Below are positions 37,968 to 49,700 of a stretch of DNA of 64,000 bases, one piece after another. The stretch is from Marisa cornuarietis. Lineage: Eukaryota; Mollusca; Gastropoda; Architaenioglossa; Ampullariidae. The notes beneath the pieces are model-generated. The model was not told the DNA's origin. It ran no database searches and saw nothing but the letters and a program-made list of their open reading frames with translations. The first letter of the stretch is position 1. Every line of letters starts with the position of its first letter. The position numbers and the translations under genes are program-made. The stretch is from contig SMMW01000559.1 in NCBI GenBank assembly GCA_004794655.1, positions 372,001-436,000 on the forward strand. Reading direction: 5' to 3'.

Positions 37968-39755
37968 ATGAACACATCAACTGTGAACTGTGACTCAGCT
38001 GCCAAGCAGGACCCAGTATGGAACAATACAGACTCTACAATGCAAGGTAGTCTTAGAATATTGAACTGGAATGTAGGAGGGCTTTTACCTAAACTTAGTG
38101 ATAAGGATATGGTAGAATATTTGAAATCATTTGATGTTGTATGCATAACAGAATCATATATCGAAAACATTATGCAGTTAGACACTCTCTCTGAATTCCA
38201 GTGGTACTTTGCCCCTGCGAAAAAACTTAGTTATCATGGCAGACCGTCTGGTGGGGTTGTGGTCATGGTGAGGAAACACTTAAACGATTCCATAGAACAT
38301 ATAAGTACTGCCTACGACCAAATAGTGGTACTTAATATGAAAAGAAAACTACTGAACTTAGACAAAGATATAATTTGTATTTGTACTTATATACCACCGT
38401 ACGATTCACCATATTATAACGCCACGAACGAGATAGATGGTATTGATGCTTTAGAAATGTGCCTCTCAGACTTAAGGGAAATGGATGAAGATTTCTATAT
38501 CCTTTTGTGTGGAGACATGAACGCACGAACTGGTATGTCCAATAATTGTATATCCCCAAGATATATATTCTCGAAAGACGAGGAAGAAATAATTTTTGAG
38601 AGGACTTCAGATGACCCAGTAATCAACACCTTTGGCAGGAAATTACTTGACCTGTGCCAGTTGTATGAATGCTCTATTCTTAATGGCTGTAGCTTTTTCG
38701 ATGCAGATAGTAGCATGACCTTTATTTCACAGGCTGGGTCCAGTTTGCTAGATTACTTTTGTGCATCAAACGATCTGTGCGAGGAAGGCATATTTTTGTC
38801 GCTGAAAGTTGAAAATAGAGTAGAGTCAGACCACCTGCCAGTCGTGTTGACGGTAAGCGTGACGCGGACAGACCGAGCTGATGCACGTGCAGAGGGGAGG
38901 TACATAGAGAAAGTAGTGTGGGACACGGACAAGACAGATCTATTTTTAGCTGCACTGAGTACAGGGGAAGCCCAAGAGAAGCTAACACGTGCAAGTTGTG
39001 AAATAGAACAGGACCCGAACAATGCCATGGGGATTTTTGTGAACTGCCTTCAGTCGGCTGCGACATGCATGAAGAAAAGAATCTTTGTAGGAGATCGTAA
39101 AAAAGATGCAGAATGGTTTGACCATGAGTGTGTAGAAGCCAAGAAACTCGCCAAGTGTTACCTACGCAAGTTGAGGCGAAATATATCGGACCAGTACCGA
39201 ACACAGTACGTGGAAGCAAGACGTCAGTATCAGAGAATAATCAGGGAGAAAAAGAAAAATTTCAAAAAGACGAAAGCAGAGCGATTGTCACAACAAATAA
39301 ATAATCCTAAGCTCTTCTGGGCAGAAGTTAACTCATGTCTTAACAAAAAAGTCAGGAAATCAGCTAGCGAAAAAATTTCTGCAAATGAATGGATGAACCA
39401 CTTTACTGAAGTTTTTAAATCAAATACCGTGAGCTCTCCCAGTTTAAACCTCTCTGATGCTGACCAATTGTCCGGAGTAGACGCATTAGATGAAACTATA
39501 AGCGAAGACGAGGTGCGCTCAGCAATCAGGGGCCTGAACTCTGGGAAGGCATGTGGTGTAGATAACATTTTGGCAGAAATGTTAAAAGTTGCCGAAGAAC
39601 ACGTATTGGCCTTTCTGACTAAATACTTCAATAATATGTTTGTAAACGGGAAATGTCCCGACCTATGGAAAGAAGCTATCATTGTACCAGTCTTCAAAAA
39701 AGGAGACCGAGAGTCCCCCAGTAACTATAGAGGAATCGTTATACTTCAATCCTGA
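37968..39755 (+). pseudogene. LINE ORF2, 5' part: AP-like endonuclease and start of reverse transcriptase
   Basis: Intact from ATG 37968 for 595 codons. Endonuclease residues are visible: N34 in ILNWNVGG, E62 in CITESYI, CGDMNART (D183, N185) and SDHLP (S287-H289), all matching the exonuclease/endonuclease/phosphatase fold that nicks target DNA for target-primed reverse transcription. A charged linker (KKNFKKTKAE) follows. RT motifs begin with LNSGKACGVDNI and continue with LWKEAIIVPVFKKGDRE and NYRGI. The frame then jumps: the expected next segment is missing and the text resumes in another frame at about 39743 (TSILNTTLYEWLEENKI). This fits a small deletion that also shifts frame, ending this ORF in TGA at 39753. 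Confidence 0.92.
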
Positions 39756-40678
39756 ACACTACGCTGTATGAATGGCTGGAAGAAAACAAGATTATCCCTG
39801 AATCACAAGCAGGATTTAGAAAGGGGTACTCTACAACTGACCACATATTCTCGTTATATGCTATTGTCCAGAAATACCTTAGTAAACCAGCTAAACTTTA
39901 CACATGCTTTGTGGATTTAAAGATGGCCTACGACTCAGTCCAACACGAAACCCTATTGAGAGCATTAATTAAATGCGGAGTATCCGGATTTTTCACCAGA
40001 GCAGTAATGGCGATGTATGACTCCCTGAAGGCACGCATACGGACAAAAACGGAACTTACTGAGTCCTTTCACTGTCCCTGCGGCCTTCGACAGGGGTGTG
40101 TAGCTAGCCCAACCCTTTTTTCTATTATTATGAATGAAATAGCCGATGCGTTGTCTACCGAAGGTAAACACGGTATTCAGCTTTGCCCCGGTCTAGTTGA
40201 ACTGTTCATTCTGATGTTTGCAGACGACTTGGTACTCTTATCAAGCACACCAGCTGGTCTTCAAAACCAGCTAAACTGCCTCGCTAAGTCATGCCAGAAG
40301 CTAGGACTAGAAATTAACAGTAGCAAAACTAAGGTAATGGTCTTTAGGAAGGGGGGTTTCTTGGGAAGACGGGAAAAGTGGTCCATAGGAGAAACAGCCC
40401 TAGAAGTAGTTAACAGCTACGTGTACCTAGGCTTTACTTTTACAACAACCATGAGCTCGTTCCAAGGGGCTAAGCAGTTAGCGGTAAAAGGGAAAAATGC
40501 TACGTTTGACATAGTTAGAGCCTTAAAAAACATTGACAACATGAGTAGACAGACTTTTTTTAAACTCTTCGACGCAGTAGTACAACCAACCCTTCTATAT
40601 GCATCTGAAGTATGGGGACTTCTCCATGACAATAGTCCTGTGGAAAAGGTACACCTTTACGCATGTAAGAAGTTTTGA
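39743..40678 (+). pseudogene. LINE ORF2, middle part: reverse transcriptase palm and thumb
   Basis: Continues ORF2 in a shifted frame from TSILNTTLYEW and IIPESQAGFRKGYSTTDH. Catalytic motif A is FVDLKMAYDSV (39911 onward), motif B is LRQGCVASPTLF, and motif C is MFADDLVLLS with the FADD codons at 40217-40228. LGLEINSSKTKVMVF is motif D, and YLGFTF opens the thumb. All three catalytic aspartates are kept, so the domain was functional in a recent ancestor. The frame ends at TGA 40676-40678 because of a one-base loss in a T-run (40673-40676) that joins this part to the next frame. Confidence 0.92.
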
Positions 40679-41421
40679 ATGTCCCCATACTTACTCCATC
40701 AGAGATGATATATGGCGAACTTGGAAGGTATCCGCTCATCGTCAGTTGCTATCTGAGAACAATTAAATTCTGGCTCCGAGTGACAAAAATGCCCATCAAC
40801 CGCATACCCAAACAAGCATACCAATTACTATTTAATATAGATGCAAAAGGCAAAACAAACTGGGTAACAAAAGTGAGAGTAGCCCTAGGATCTATGGGTT
40901 TTAATCTGGTATGGGTAAACCAAGGAGTAGGAGACGATAAAATGTTTCTCGCTACTTTCAAACGTAGAGTGATAGATGTCACCCAGCAAACGTGGGTGGC
41001 CAACATGAGGAATAGTGAACGGTACCAGTTATACAGATCGTACAAATCCACTCTCGTACCAGAGCTATACTTTGACTATGTAAACATTAAAATTTTCAGG
41101 GATGTTTTAGTACGCTTTCGGCTAGGTGTGAGCGAGATAAATACCCATAAAAATCGTTTTATACAACAAAGGACAGAAAACACAAACAAATGCCCTTTCT
41201 GTACAAATTATATAGAGGATGAAACCCATGTCCTTTCTCAATGTCCCAGATATGTAGACCTTCGACCCAAATATCTCCAGCAAGTCTCACAACACAATCA
41301 AAAACAATATCTTGTGCAGATACTATCATCCGAGAACGCAGGAAGAATACGACAATTGGCATGGTATATTCATAAATGTTTAAGGAGAAGAAGGGAGATA
41401 AGCGAAGTTGATATTATGTGA
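40675..41421 (+). pseudogene. LINE ORF2, C-terminal part with CCHC-like motif
   Basis: Follows directly on the previous part in the -1 frame (LNVPILTPSEMIYGELGRYPL), which is normal ORF2 continuation, so there is no separate start codon; the first codon is TTG. The segment 41191-41244 encodes CPFCTNYIEDETHVLSQC, a C-x2-C-x8-H-x4-C arrangement of the kind found at the end of many LINE ORF2 proteins and thought to bind nucleic acid. The stop is TGA at 41419-41421. Together the three parts cover a complete ORF2 apart from the small internal deletion. Confidence 0.9.
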
Positions 41422-41747
41422 AGTCTGATTGATACCCTCTGTATATGGATGCTCTCTGCTCGAAAAATACCCTTTTTGATTGATAATATTGACATCTGAA
41501 AGTTGCCATAATGTATGTGTACATACGATGTGTCTATGTAGGGTAGGGATGAGAGGGTATAAATGAAGAGGTGTTAGGATGAGTGGGTGTGTGAGAGGAC
41601 TACTGTACAGTGCATGTCTTTAAAGTGTACGACGGGATGGGTATGAATGGATAGGTGATTGTATGTATGAGAGGATGAACCCTATATGCTCACCTTGAGT
41701 GACAATGGCTGAAATGGCCCTAAGTCAATAAAATGTTCGAGTTCGAG
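41422..41747 (+). other. LINE 3' UTR and tail
   Basis: About 300 bp without coding content, ending AATAAA (41727-41732) and a GTTCGAGTTCGAG tail, two copies of a six-base unit. Short tandem-repeat tails of this sort are typical of CR1/L2-group elements. Confidence 0.8.
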
Positions 41748-41759
41748 TTCCTGCCGTTC
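41748..41759. repeat. right target-site duplication of the LINE
   Basis: TTCCTGCCGTTC, identical to 35977-35988. Confidence 0.9.
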
Positions 41760-42400
41760 TTTCATCTGTTTAAAAATCTCCATTTGTTTACAAAATTAGA
41801 ACAGATTCTCTAAAGATTTTCTAAAGCGGATTACTTATACGTTATCTACTTATTATCTATGTGGTATATGTGTATGCTTGTGTGGACAGGCGCATGTTCG
41901 TGCGCGTTTCTGAACGTGTGTTCACGTGCGTGCGTACGTGCGTGTATGTACATGCGTTTTTGCGTATTTTTGTGAGCGTGTGTGTGTGTCCCATTTGCAC
42001 ACTCATGCACAGAGAGTAATAGGGTCGACAGATGGCACTCACCTTGACAAGCAGATTCCGACCCTACTTGCATTGTTTTGCCGAAAGCAGCAGCCGACAA
42101 AGATTGGTTGCCCCACATGCTCCTCACCTCGCGATGTAGCATCACACACGGAGCAGACACAAGATGGCTGCAGTTTCTTGTGCGACTGCCTGCAGTTTTG
42201 AAAGGCTTTTCTCTGTAAATCCTCGGTTGCCACCGAAAGAAATTCGACTACGAGATGTGTGAGTTCCAACCACACGGTTTGTGCGAGTCAGTGAGTAGAA
42301 GTGTCTCCTGGTCTCTTTGTTTCCCTGCTTCCATTTGCGTGTTTGTTTGTCTGTGGGGTGCATGCGCGCGCGCATTTATATTTGGTCTGTGCTTTTGAAT

Positions 42401-42401
<1 letters not shown>

Positions 42402-42473
<72 letters not shown>
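42402..42473. repeat. (GT)n microsatellite
   Basis: About 36 uninterrupted GT units. Confidence 0.97.
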
Positions 42474-42474
<1 letters not shown>

Positions 42475-42916
42475 GGGTGATGCATGCATGATTGTGTATA
42501 CATGCGCCCGCATATTTTTTATGTGTGGTTTTGAATGGTGTGTGTAGTGCATGTGGATGAAGCGTGGATTTGTGTTCGCGCGCACGTGAAAAAATATTAT
42601 TGTTAATGCATTATATTACGTGAGCCTTTCCAAGCTGACAATTTTCTTGTGAAAAATCAATTGCACTTGAAAGATGTTTTTTTAAGCCGAAACTCTTATT
42701 TTCAAGTCTTGAGTTGGACCCTCTTGTTATTTTTATTTTGTTTAAGCTGAGAAATTCGCACGTTTTAACCTTTTGAGAAGCGCTTATAATTGTTCACGGT
42801 TTTAAGCAAGAACTTGCAAGGTTTTTATTTTATTAAATGTTAAGTAGGCCTAACGGATATTTTGGTAGAGTTTAACTTAACTATTTCTTGTTTTGGTCAA
42901 AACTCTTGTAAAGAGA

Positions 42917-42975
42917 TGCTCTGCGTGTGGCATCTGTTTACAGGGCTGGTTGCCTTGCCTTGATATAGTCTTACA
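42917..42975 (+). mobile_element. truncated SINE, 3'-body fragment
   Basis: Shares CTCTGCGTGTGGCATCTGTT, then TACAGGGCTGGTTGCC and ATATAG, with the body of the SINEs at 50208 and 52471. The tRNA-like head and the GGCGTAAAACACC end are absent. This is an older or 5'-truncated relative. Confidence 0.75.
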
Positions 42976-43108
42976 CCACTTTCACATTTCCATTAATTAA
43001 TGAATCAGAAGGGAACAAACAAAAAAACCCAGTCGGGTATTTCTTAACAGACACCACACCTGTTTTGTCTCAAATGACTACCTGCGTCAGGTAAGTCAAT
43101 AATCAACG

Positions 43109-43116
43109 TGACGTCA
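43109..43116. promoter_or_regulatory. palindromic CRE-like site
   Basis: Perfect TGACGTCA; a TCACGTGA E-box palindrome lies 36 bp downstream at 43152-43159. No gene is recognised nearby. Confidence 0.2.
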
Positions 43117-43676
43117 TCAATGTCGTGAGCGTAAAGTCATGTACCTTTTGATCACGTGACATAGTCACTGAAGCGTACAGGATTAATTCCCCCTTGCTCA
43201 TATGGGACAGAGTTCTTTCCCACTCAGTTTAGAAATTTTCGCATGACTGCGCCACACAGGAAACGTTTCGTGAAACTCTTTCGTCGGGATGTCAGAGGGC
43301 AATAAAACGTACACGGCGGTGGTGGTGGTGGTGGTGCGATAAGAAGCGAATTTATGGTTCTCGGCACGTCCGTCCCTCTCGGAGCGCACAGACCTTGTTC
43401 TTCAGCCGGAAACTTCGTCATGGAGCGACAAAGACGGCGTTCATGCTTCTCATCATCATCCTAACCCCCGCATAAACTTTTCTAAATTAAATAAAAACGT
43501 CATTAAAAAGAAGCTTGATGTAGAGAGAGATAGAGAGAGCACTCTTCACATTTCTCCAGCCACCCACCTCCAAGCTGTAAAATTAAAATGAATTTAAGCC
43601 AAGTGGCCACAAATTAACCCTTTTGCACAGACGTGTAGTCAGACTCCACAGGCAATTCTGTTATTTGAAATGCAGG

Positions 43677-43780
<104 letters not shown>

Positions 43781-44711
43781 ACAATTTGAGAATTGGGACC
43801 ATACCTCAGTTCCTCGTTGACATATATGAGGGTCATGATTATGACTTCCTGTGGATAATGAGTTACAGTTATTCACTTCTCTTAAGTAAAAAAAATCTTG
43901 AGCTAAGCTCACCCAGAAACTGAACAAGTTTTTGACTTTTGTTGATCCTTTTACTTTTTAACGTGTTTGGTTGCACTTGTGCATCAAGAGCAGTGTATAA
44001 AAGCCGATGCAGGCATGGGGTCTGTCTTTTCGAAGCGATAAGGTCGAGGAAAATATTAGCAGCAGCATCTAAATAGTCTGGTAAGGAGAGGAAAGATAAA
44101 GTTTTTCCAAGAATTAAAAACAAACCGAGACTTTCCTCCAGAACTCGTTACTGTTTGCTTTGCCTGTGAACGATTTGATTCCTGTCTGGACGAGCTAAGG
44201 TCGCTAATAGAAACACTCAGACGCTTATTAAATTGCACGTAACAACCTAACGTAAGATTAAACTGCCGTAAAAATCAAATTATCATTTGTCAAATAAATA
44301 CTGACATTTCTTTTCCGCTGATGTCTAAGGGATTTTCATTTCTGCAAAATTATGGCACGCCAAAGGGACTTACCTCCGAGCATGACCTACTCACCTCTTC
44401 CCAGAGCTCAAGCACAGCTCACCCAAGCAAATCCCTTGTCTAGCATTTGTCGGATAAAATTATTCAATACAACCTGAAGTTTTACCGCTTTTTTGTCGAA
44501 GCCTTTTGGGAAGGAAGTGTTTAAATTCTCGGTTAGATTCGAAGCTTCGATAGTTTACGCATGAACTTATTTGTGTTATAAATTCTCGGACTTAATGGGC
44601 GCTTATTGACATGTAGGATATACAATCACCTACTGGCAGTGTGAGGTCTTCTGTTAACTGTTTTTCTGCAGCTAGTCACTCTACAGCTTTGTAGGAGCAA
44701 CAATTCATGTT

Positions 44712-44783
<72 letters not shown>

Positions 44784-45403
44784 GGGGGTGGTGATGGTGG
44801 AGATAAAGCACACATGTCGGTAAAATGGAGCAGTAGAAGAGTTTCTGACATTTAAGTACAATGTTCTGTCGAGACAGTTCGACCTTAGTGTTGGGAACAC
44901 GAGGACACAAGGTGTCAGCAATGCATGCAGCACGACTTTTTTCGGAAACAGTATGCGGTACTCCATTTTCGTTGAGGCCAAATATACAAGCAGTCGTCTG
45001 TTAGTCAACACCACATGATCTGAAGTTGAACAGCAAAGCCAGTATAACTGTTAAAATTATACCTGTCAGTAGAATCTGAAACATAATTTTTTATGACAAA
45101 ATGATACCTTCCTCGGCGCTCTCTGGACCGAACTATGTCTTCTGCCCACCTAGCAGGTGGGTTTGTCAGAAAATGTAAAATGTGACAGATGTCGAGGGCT
45201 GGGCTACACTCTTCACGTGTTACAATGAACCACTTCGAGTTCACTGCCCTGACGGCTGCCTGTACTCTTTACCTTTTCAACCTTGCTTGCACTGTATAGA
45301 ATTCTCGTGCACTTTCTGCATTTAATTAGTTGCTCACGTGTGGTCTTGCTTACTGGGACTTATTAACCACGTTCGCTCAGACTGCACACCGATACACACA
45401 CAC

Positions 45404-45404
<1 letters not shown>
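43781..45404. other. non-coding region
   Basis: Holds (GT)n at 44712-44782; no supported gene. Confidence 0.5.
44712..44782. repeat. (GT)n microsatellite
   Basis: About 35 uninterrupted GT units. Confidence 0.97.

Positions 45405-45502
<98 letters not shown>
45405..45502. repeat. (TAGA)n / GATA array
   Basis: About 24 uninterrupted GATA units. The SIYL protein repeat on the minus strand is an artefact. Confidence 0.98.
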
Positions 45503-46242
45503 CGGTACACAAGCGAAAGCAAGAGGTCGGGTCAATTCTACACGAAAACTATATGAACGGGAGGAACGTGCCCTTCTAGTCCTCATAAAAATGGCTAAAA
45601 CATGAGCTGATTACAAATGAGATAAAAGAGAAGACCTCGTGGAACTTAAGAGGCTGTCATGGCGAGCTCTACGTCAAGGCTTAAGATTACACTAGGAAAC
45701 GAACTCTGTCATGTGCTGTCATTTTGTTAAGCTCTCATCTTGCGAACAGCAGCAGCTTTTGGGGGCCAGCTTCAAAATAGCCTTCTTCTGGACAGCAGAT
45801 AGTTAATGCTTTGATATCAAAGTAAACAGCCAGCTTGTCTTTCCTGGGATTTTTGTTTTGTCATGAGATTCGCGGGAACGCTGATACAAAACAATGGAAG
45901 ATTCCCTCGGAGCTGAGTATGCTGCCGATGTAACAAACATTATTCGCTAAACCTGAACTGATTCAAAATCAAGAGAAAACGCTTGCATAGATCCTCAGAG
46001 GATGTCTCCCTGAACTCTGCGTCCAAACTTAAACGACCAGTGGAATGCAATTTGTAATGTTTGGCTAAATCTCAGTGCAAGACAGTATTTCCCTGAATCT
46101 GAGTGAATCCCTCCTTCTGTGATCGAGATAGAAACATCAACAGGCACAAAAAGAGTTCAAAAACACAAAACATCTAGACTCTACATAAACATGCGACTAT
46201 CTCAGGAAAATATATCAGACAGGACGTGTCTGTGTACAAACG

Positions 46243-46250
46243 TGACGTCA
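46243..46250. promoter_or_regulatory. palindromic CRE-like site
   Basis: Perfect TGACGTCA inside CGTGACGTCACG; no gene assigned. Confidence 0.2.
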
Positions 46251-46372
46251 CGAATTTGACCTATTTTTGTTCACGGTGTTTGTAGCTCAAGAACGGAAGG
46301 GGTGCATTGACCTAGATTTGGAGAAATAATATCTTGCATTAAGCCTTTTTTAATAATTAAGAAATATGTGCA

Positions 46373-46570
46373 TCACATTAATCCTTTAAAGAACAGCTTC
46401 AAAATATTATTTTGTAAAACAAAAAGGCTGCTGGATCTTTTAGCGAGCTGAAGCATTTGGTCTCTAAAATGCAGGTCAGCGCGGGAGGAGAGGCAGCTGC
46501 ATAGGAAGATAGCAAAAATAAATAGACTTCCGATGATACTTCTGAAACGGAAACTATCCTTTTGCAGCAT
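46373..46570 (-). CDS. candidate short secreted protein, unidentified
   Basis: From an ATG at 46570 in good initiation context (A at -3), a 65-residue frame opens with a basic stretch, a strong hydrophobic segment (IIGSLFIFAIFLCSC) and a plausible signal-peptidase site after LSSRA. A polar part with a dibasic LAKRSS site follows, and it ends FFKGLM-stop. This is the general plan of a small peptide precursor. The end resembles a tachykinin C-terminus, but no Gly follows the Met, so amidation is not possible and the likeness is probably chance. No splice donor is convincing. Confidence 0.18.
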   Translation of the reverse strand: MLQKDSFRFRSIIGSLFIFAIFLCSCLSSRADLHFRDQMLQLAKRSSSLFVLQNNILKLFFKGLM

Positions 46571-47512
46571 CCTTCTTGCTGGCCCAGTTTTGCGCCTGTT
46601 TGTTTGGAGGCGCTGTATGTCACAGCAGTCGAGTGCTTTGAACTCTACTCCATTCATGTTCACCCTCATAATAGGTGACATTTATCAGCGTCTTAATACA
46701 TCACCGGATTTGATCGACATCTTCCTTTTTGTTTGGATTTCTAGTCTCCAAAATCAGACCATTGTTTGTTATAAATAAATCAGTGTGTAGTGATGTCTGT
46801 GGTTCTGGGTGATACCTGTGCAAATCTGCTTCCTTTCTCCATTACTCACCAAATCTGATAGGAATACTCTCGTTTCATCTGCCAGAATATCGTAGAATAT
46901 GTTAATGTTTAATTTACCTTTTAGATGTTATTGATGATTACAAATCAAAACATTTGTTAAGCAGACCAAATGTCGACAACTTTTTTTTGAGAAGTTGCCT
47001 TGTGAGAAAGAAAGAAAGACGGGGAGGTTAGGAGTCGTTTGGTAGCTGCCCCACCCCGGTATTTATTTATCTCGTTCTTCACTAAGAACATGTTTCTGTC
47101 GTGATCAACTGTCAGCCTAAACAAGTTAAGAAGGGACGTTAAGAGTAAGGCAAATACAACAAGTGGAGGGCTTTAACATCTCTTTAAACTCACGAAGCAA
47201 AGTACAAGGTCTTAACAGTTTGCAAAACTGACGCATCGTGTGTTCGTTACCTAACTGAATAAACTTGACCCAGATGAACTGGCAAAGTTCACAATAATAC
47301 CACAGTTGGGTTCACGGGACAAAATACGCCAGGATATCCCGGCTAGTGTGTAATATCTGTCCGAATAATTCAGGACTCCATCAGTGACATCTACGCCCGT
47401 AGCTGGTGCTGCTTGGCTTATTTGTAGCAGGGACCGTTACCTGACTGTTGGAGAGTAAGAGTCTTGCAGAATGTATGTCTTACTGCAGGACCAGGAGGAT
47501 GATTATATACTC

Positions 47513-47520
47513 TGTGTGTG

Positions 47521-47552
<32 letters not shown>

Positions 47553-47554
47553 TG
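47513..47554. repeat. (TGCG)n microsatellite
   Basis: About nine TGCG units after a short TG run. Confidence 0.95.
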
Positions 47555-49479
47555 AATACATATCCTTCGCAAGTGTGTATGCCCACGCACCTACATGCGT
47601 GGATAATATTTTTAAAAGTGTCTGGCTGCACTTTTACACAAATGAAATGCATAATGACTGCGTTAGACTTCCTTTCAGCCTGTTGTGTCTTTGTGTGCTT
47701 TCCTCCTGTCCCCATTAGTTTCTCCTTCTCGCATCCGTCCTCAGCGCTCGTCACCGCTGGCGGCGCACGCCTGCTGCTTCCTCCGGTTACCCCATGTCCG
47801 GCTCGTATAACTCCGTGCGCGTGTCAAGCATCCACGATAGAACAAACACGGGTACTGAAAGCAACCCGAATGAAGCTAGCAGAGGAAGCAGTAATAAGGC
47901 CAAAACACCCTTTAACATTTTTATGTATAATGTCAATTTTTTCACGTGTCGGACCGTTTGCTAGGCAGTCAGGCAGGATCGATTTATTGATATGTTTATC
48001 CGTCTGTCTGACTTTCTGTCTTGGTTACTCGATTATTATTTTTTTTCATGTTTTAAATTTTGTAATTTTCTCTCTTTTTTTCTCCCTTTCCTTGTCTTTC
48101 TCTCTCCCTCCTCTCCTCCGTCCTCTCTCTCGCTCTCCCTCCTCTCCCCCTCCTCTCTCTTACAAATGTGTCCCTTTCTTTACAAGTCTTGGGCACATAC
48201 CTGCTGCATCAATGCACCGTTTCCTCAGCCAGAACATAAACCAGTGTCTCGTCGACTTGATATCCGCTTTCTATTTTAGTAATTTAACAAGCTAACGTCA
48301 CAAACCTGTCAGGCGGTTCCGTCCGGCCTGGAAATGACATCGACTTCTTGTGCACCAGTCCGTTAAGAAACCGTCCGAGCTGGACACGACTGGCAAGTCT
48401 CAGCCGCAGATCGAAGCGATCGACTGTTGTCAGGCAGATCAGGGATATTGCAGAATTCTCGCAAGCGCCTGCACGCCCCTGCAAATGGGGACCTCCTTTG
48501 ATGGCCAGCCCCTGATTTGGGGAAACGTTTTCAACGTATCTTTCTCATCCAGACCCATGTTTGCTCCCAACACGTAAAAGAGCGATGGAACGTACTTTTG
48601 GGGGGGGGGGTTGCCGTGTCTGCTCAGGAATGTGAGAAGGGGGAGTCCAGTAAACTCAGCATACGTGAGATTAAAATACGATGGCAGGGTGATGACACTG
48701 ATATGACAAAAAGAGATAGAGAGAGAGAGATGGCATGAAGAAAGTTCTGATGCAAGAATTTCGGAAAATGCCGTATGTGGACTTGAACAGTGTGAGAATG
48801 AGAGGCATGTTGCTCTAACTACATAGCTAATAAATTAGCAGTCCCTTAAAATATTCACGAAATATTTATAGTTTAGAGGACTGTTAAGTGTCAGCGATTC
48901 ACCTAGCGCCAACTGATGTGCTGTGAGCCCCAGACCGCTAGTCCGACAGGAAGTAGAATATGAGGGAAGAATTTAAGACAGCGCGATATAGGAATGAACA
49001 GTTTGAGAACCAGACCAGGAGCACGTTCGTCTGACACCATGAAAGGCGTGTCCGTAGCCAGCGACACCTGCTTTATCTGAGACGAGAATCTCGCGAGCAA
49101 GAGTCGGCCATTACGCTCTCGGGAGGAGGGTTTGTGTGACAAGAAGACGACTGATCCTTTCCGCCCCAACAATCCCAGCAAAAGAGTTCAGGGAATTGGC
49201 TTCTATCTTCCGTTTCCAGAGCTACCGACTTCTAAACTTCGTCTGTCTCAAAGCAGATCTTGGGCGATCACCGACCCCGACACCTGTCGTTCAGGAAGAA
49301 GGTATAGTCACGCATGCATGTTAAAACACACAGCTTGATATTCATGTCTCTTACCTCTCTCAGACCGTCCATCCACTAGACAGCTCGTCTCTCTCAGTAT
49401 CAACCTTTCTTTTTTCATGCTAATTTATTCACACATACATAACAAGGATTTATATGTGCTGAACGACTACAGACAAATC

Positions 49480-49700
49480 AGCAGTTAACCATACAATGGA
49501 GAAACACAACCAACAACAAACGAATGACACCGGGACAAATATGAACGAAATACATAACAAAACGAAGATAAGGAATTGAGGAGTTAGCGAAAGAAATCCA
49601 TGGATTATGAAAGGTATTTCTTAAATATAAACATTTTAAATTCGGGCTGCAAAGCTTGAAACAGTTTGAAAGTGGCAGAAAAGGAGCGAAATCCCTATAA
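49480..49700. repeat. dispersed repeat family A, copy 2
   Basis: Diverged partner of 24290-24495 in the same orientation (see landmarks there). It is about 25 kb away with unrelated flanks, so it is an interspersed element rather than a local duplication. Confidence 0.6.

Larger units (their letters stand above)
35989..41747 (+). mobile_element. near-complete APE-type non-LTR retrotransposon (LINE), CR1/L2-like
   Basis: A 5.76-kb element with a 5' UTR, a 2A-ended leader ORF, ORF1, ORF2, a roughly 300-bp 3' UTR with AATAAA at 41727-41732 and a short GTTCGA-repeat tail. It is flanked by a perfect 12-bp duplication TTCCTGCCGTTC at 35977-35988 and 41748-41759, which fixes both ends. ORF2 carries an apurinic-type endonuclease followed by reverse transcriptase and a C-terminal C-x2-C-x8-H-x4-C motif. 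The 2A-ended leader, the ORF1 type and the short tandem-repeat tail (not poly-A) point to the CR1/L2 side of the APE elements; the exact clade cannot be fixed by eye. The copy is defective: one stop after the leader and two lesions in ORF2. Both ends being intact argues for a fairly recent full-length insertion. Confidence 0.93.
41760..43676. other. non-coding region
   Basis: Contains the (GT)n at 42402-42473 and a SINE fragment at 42917-42975; otherwise nothing supportable. A GGTG run at 43316-43336 is simple sequence. Confidence 0.5.

Noticed and set aside
40669..40680. Programmed -1 frameshift in ORF2
   Set aside because: No slippery heptamer with a downstream structure could be seen, and the break is inside a normally continuous ORF2 domain; a one-base loss is simpler.
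45334..45586. SIYL protein repeat on the minus strand
   Set aside because: Translation of the GATA array.
46373..46390. Tachykinin ending FFKGLM
   Set aside because: No Gly follows Met for amidation and the residue spacing is atypical; kept only as a weak candidate frame.
47471..48295. 274-codon plus-strand frame
   Set aside because: Length comes from a TGCG repeat and a CT-rich stretch; the middle has no recognisable domain.
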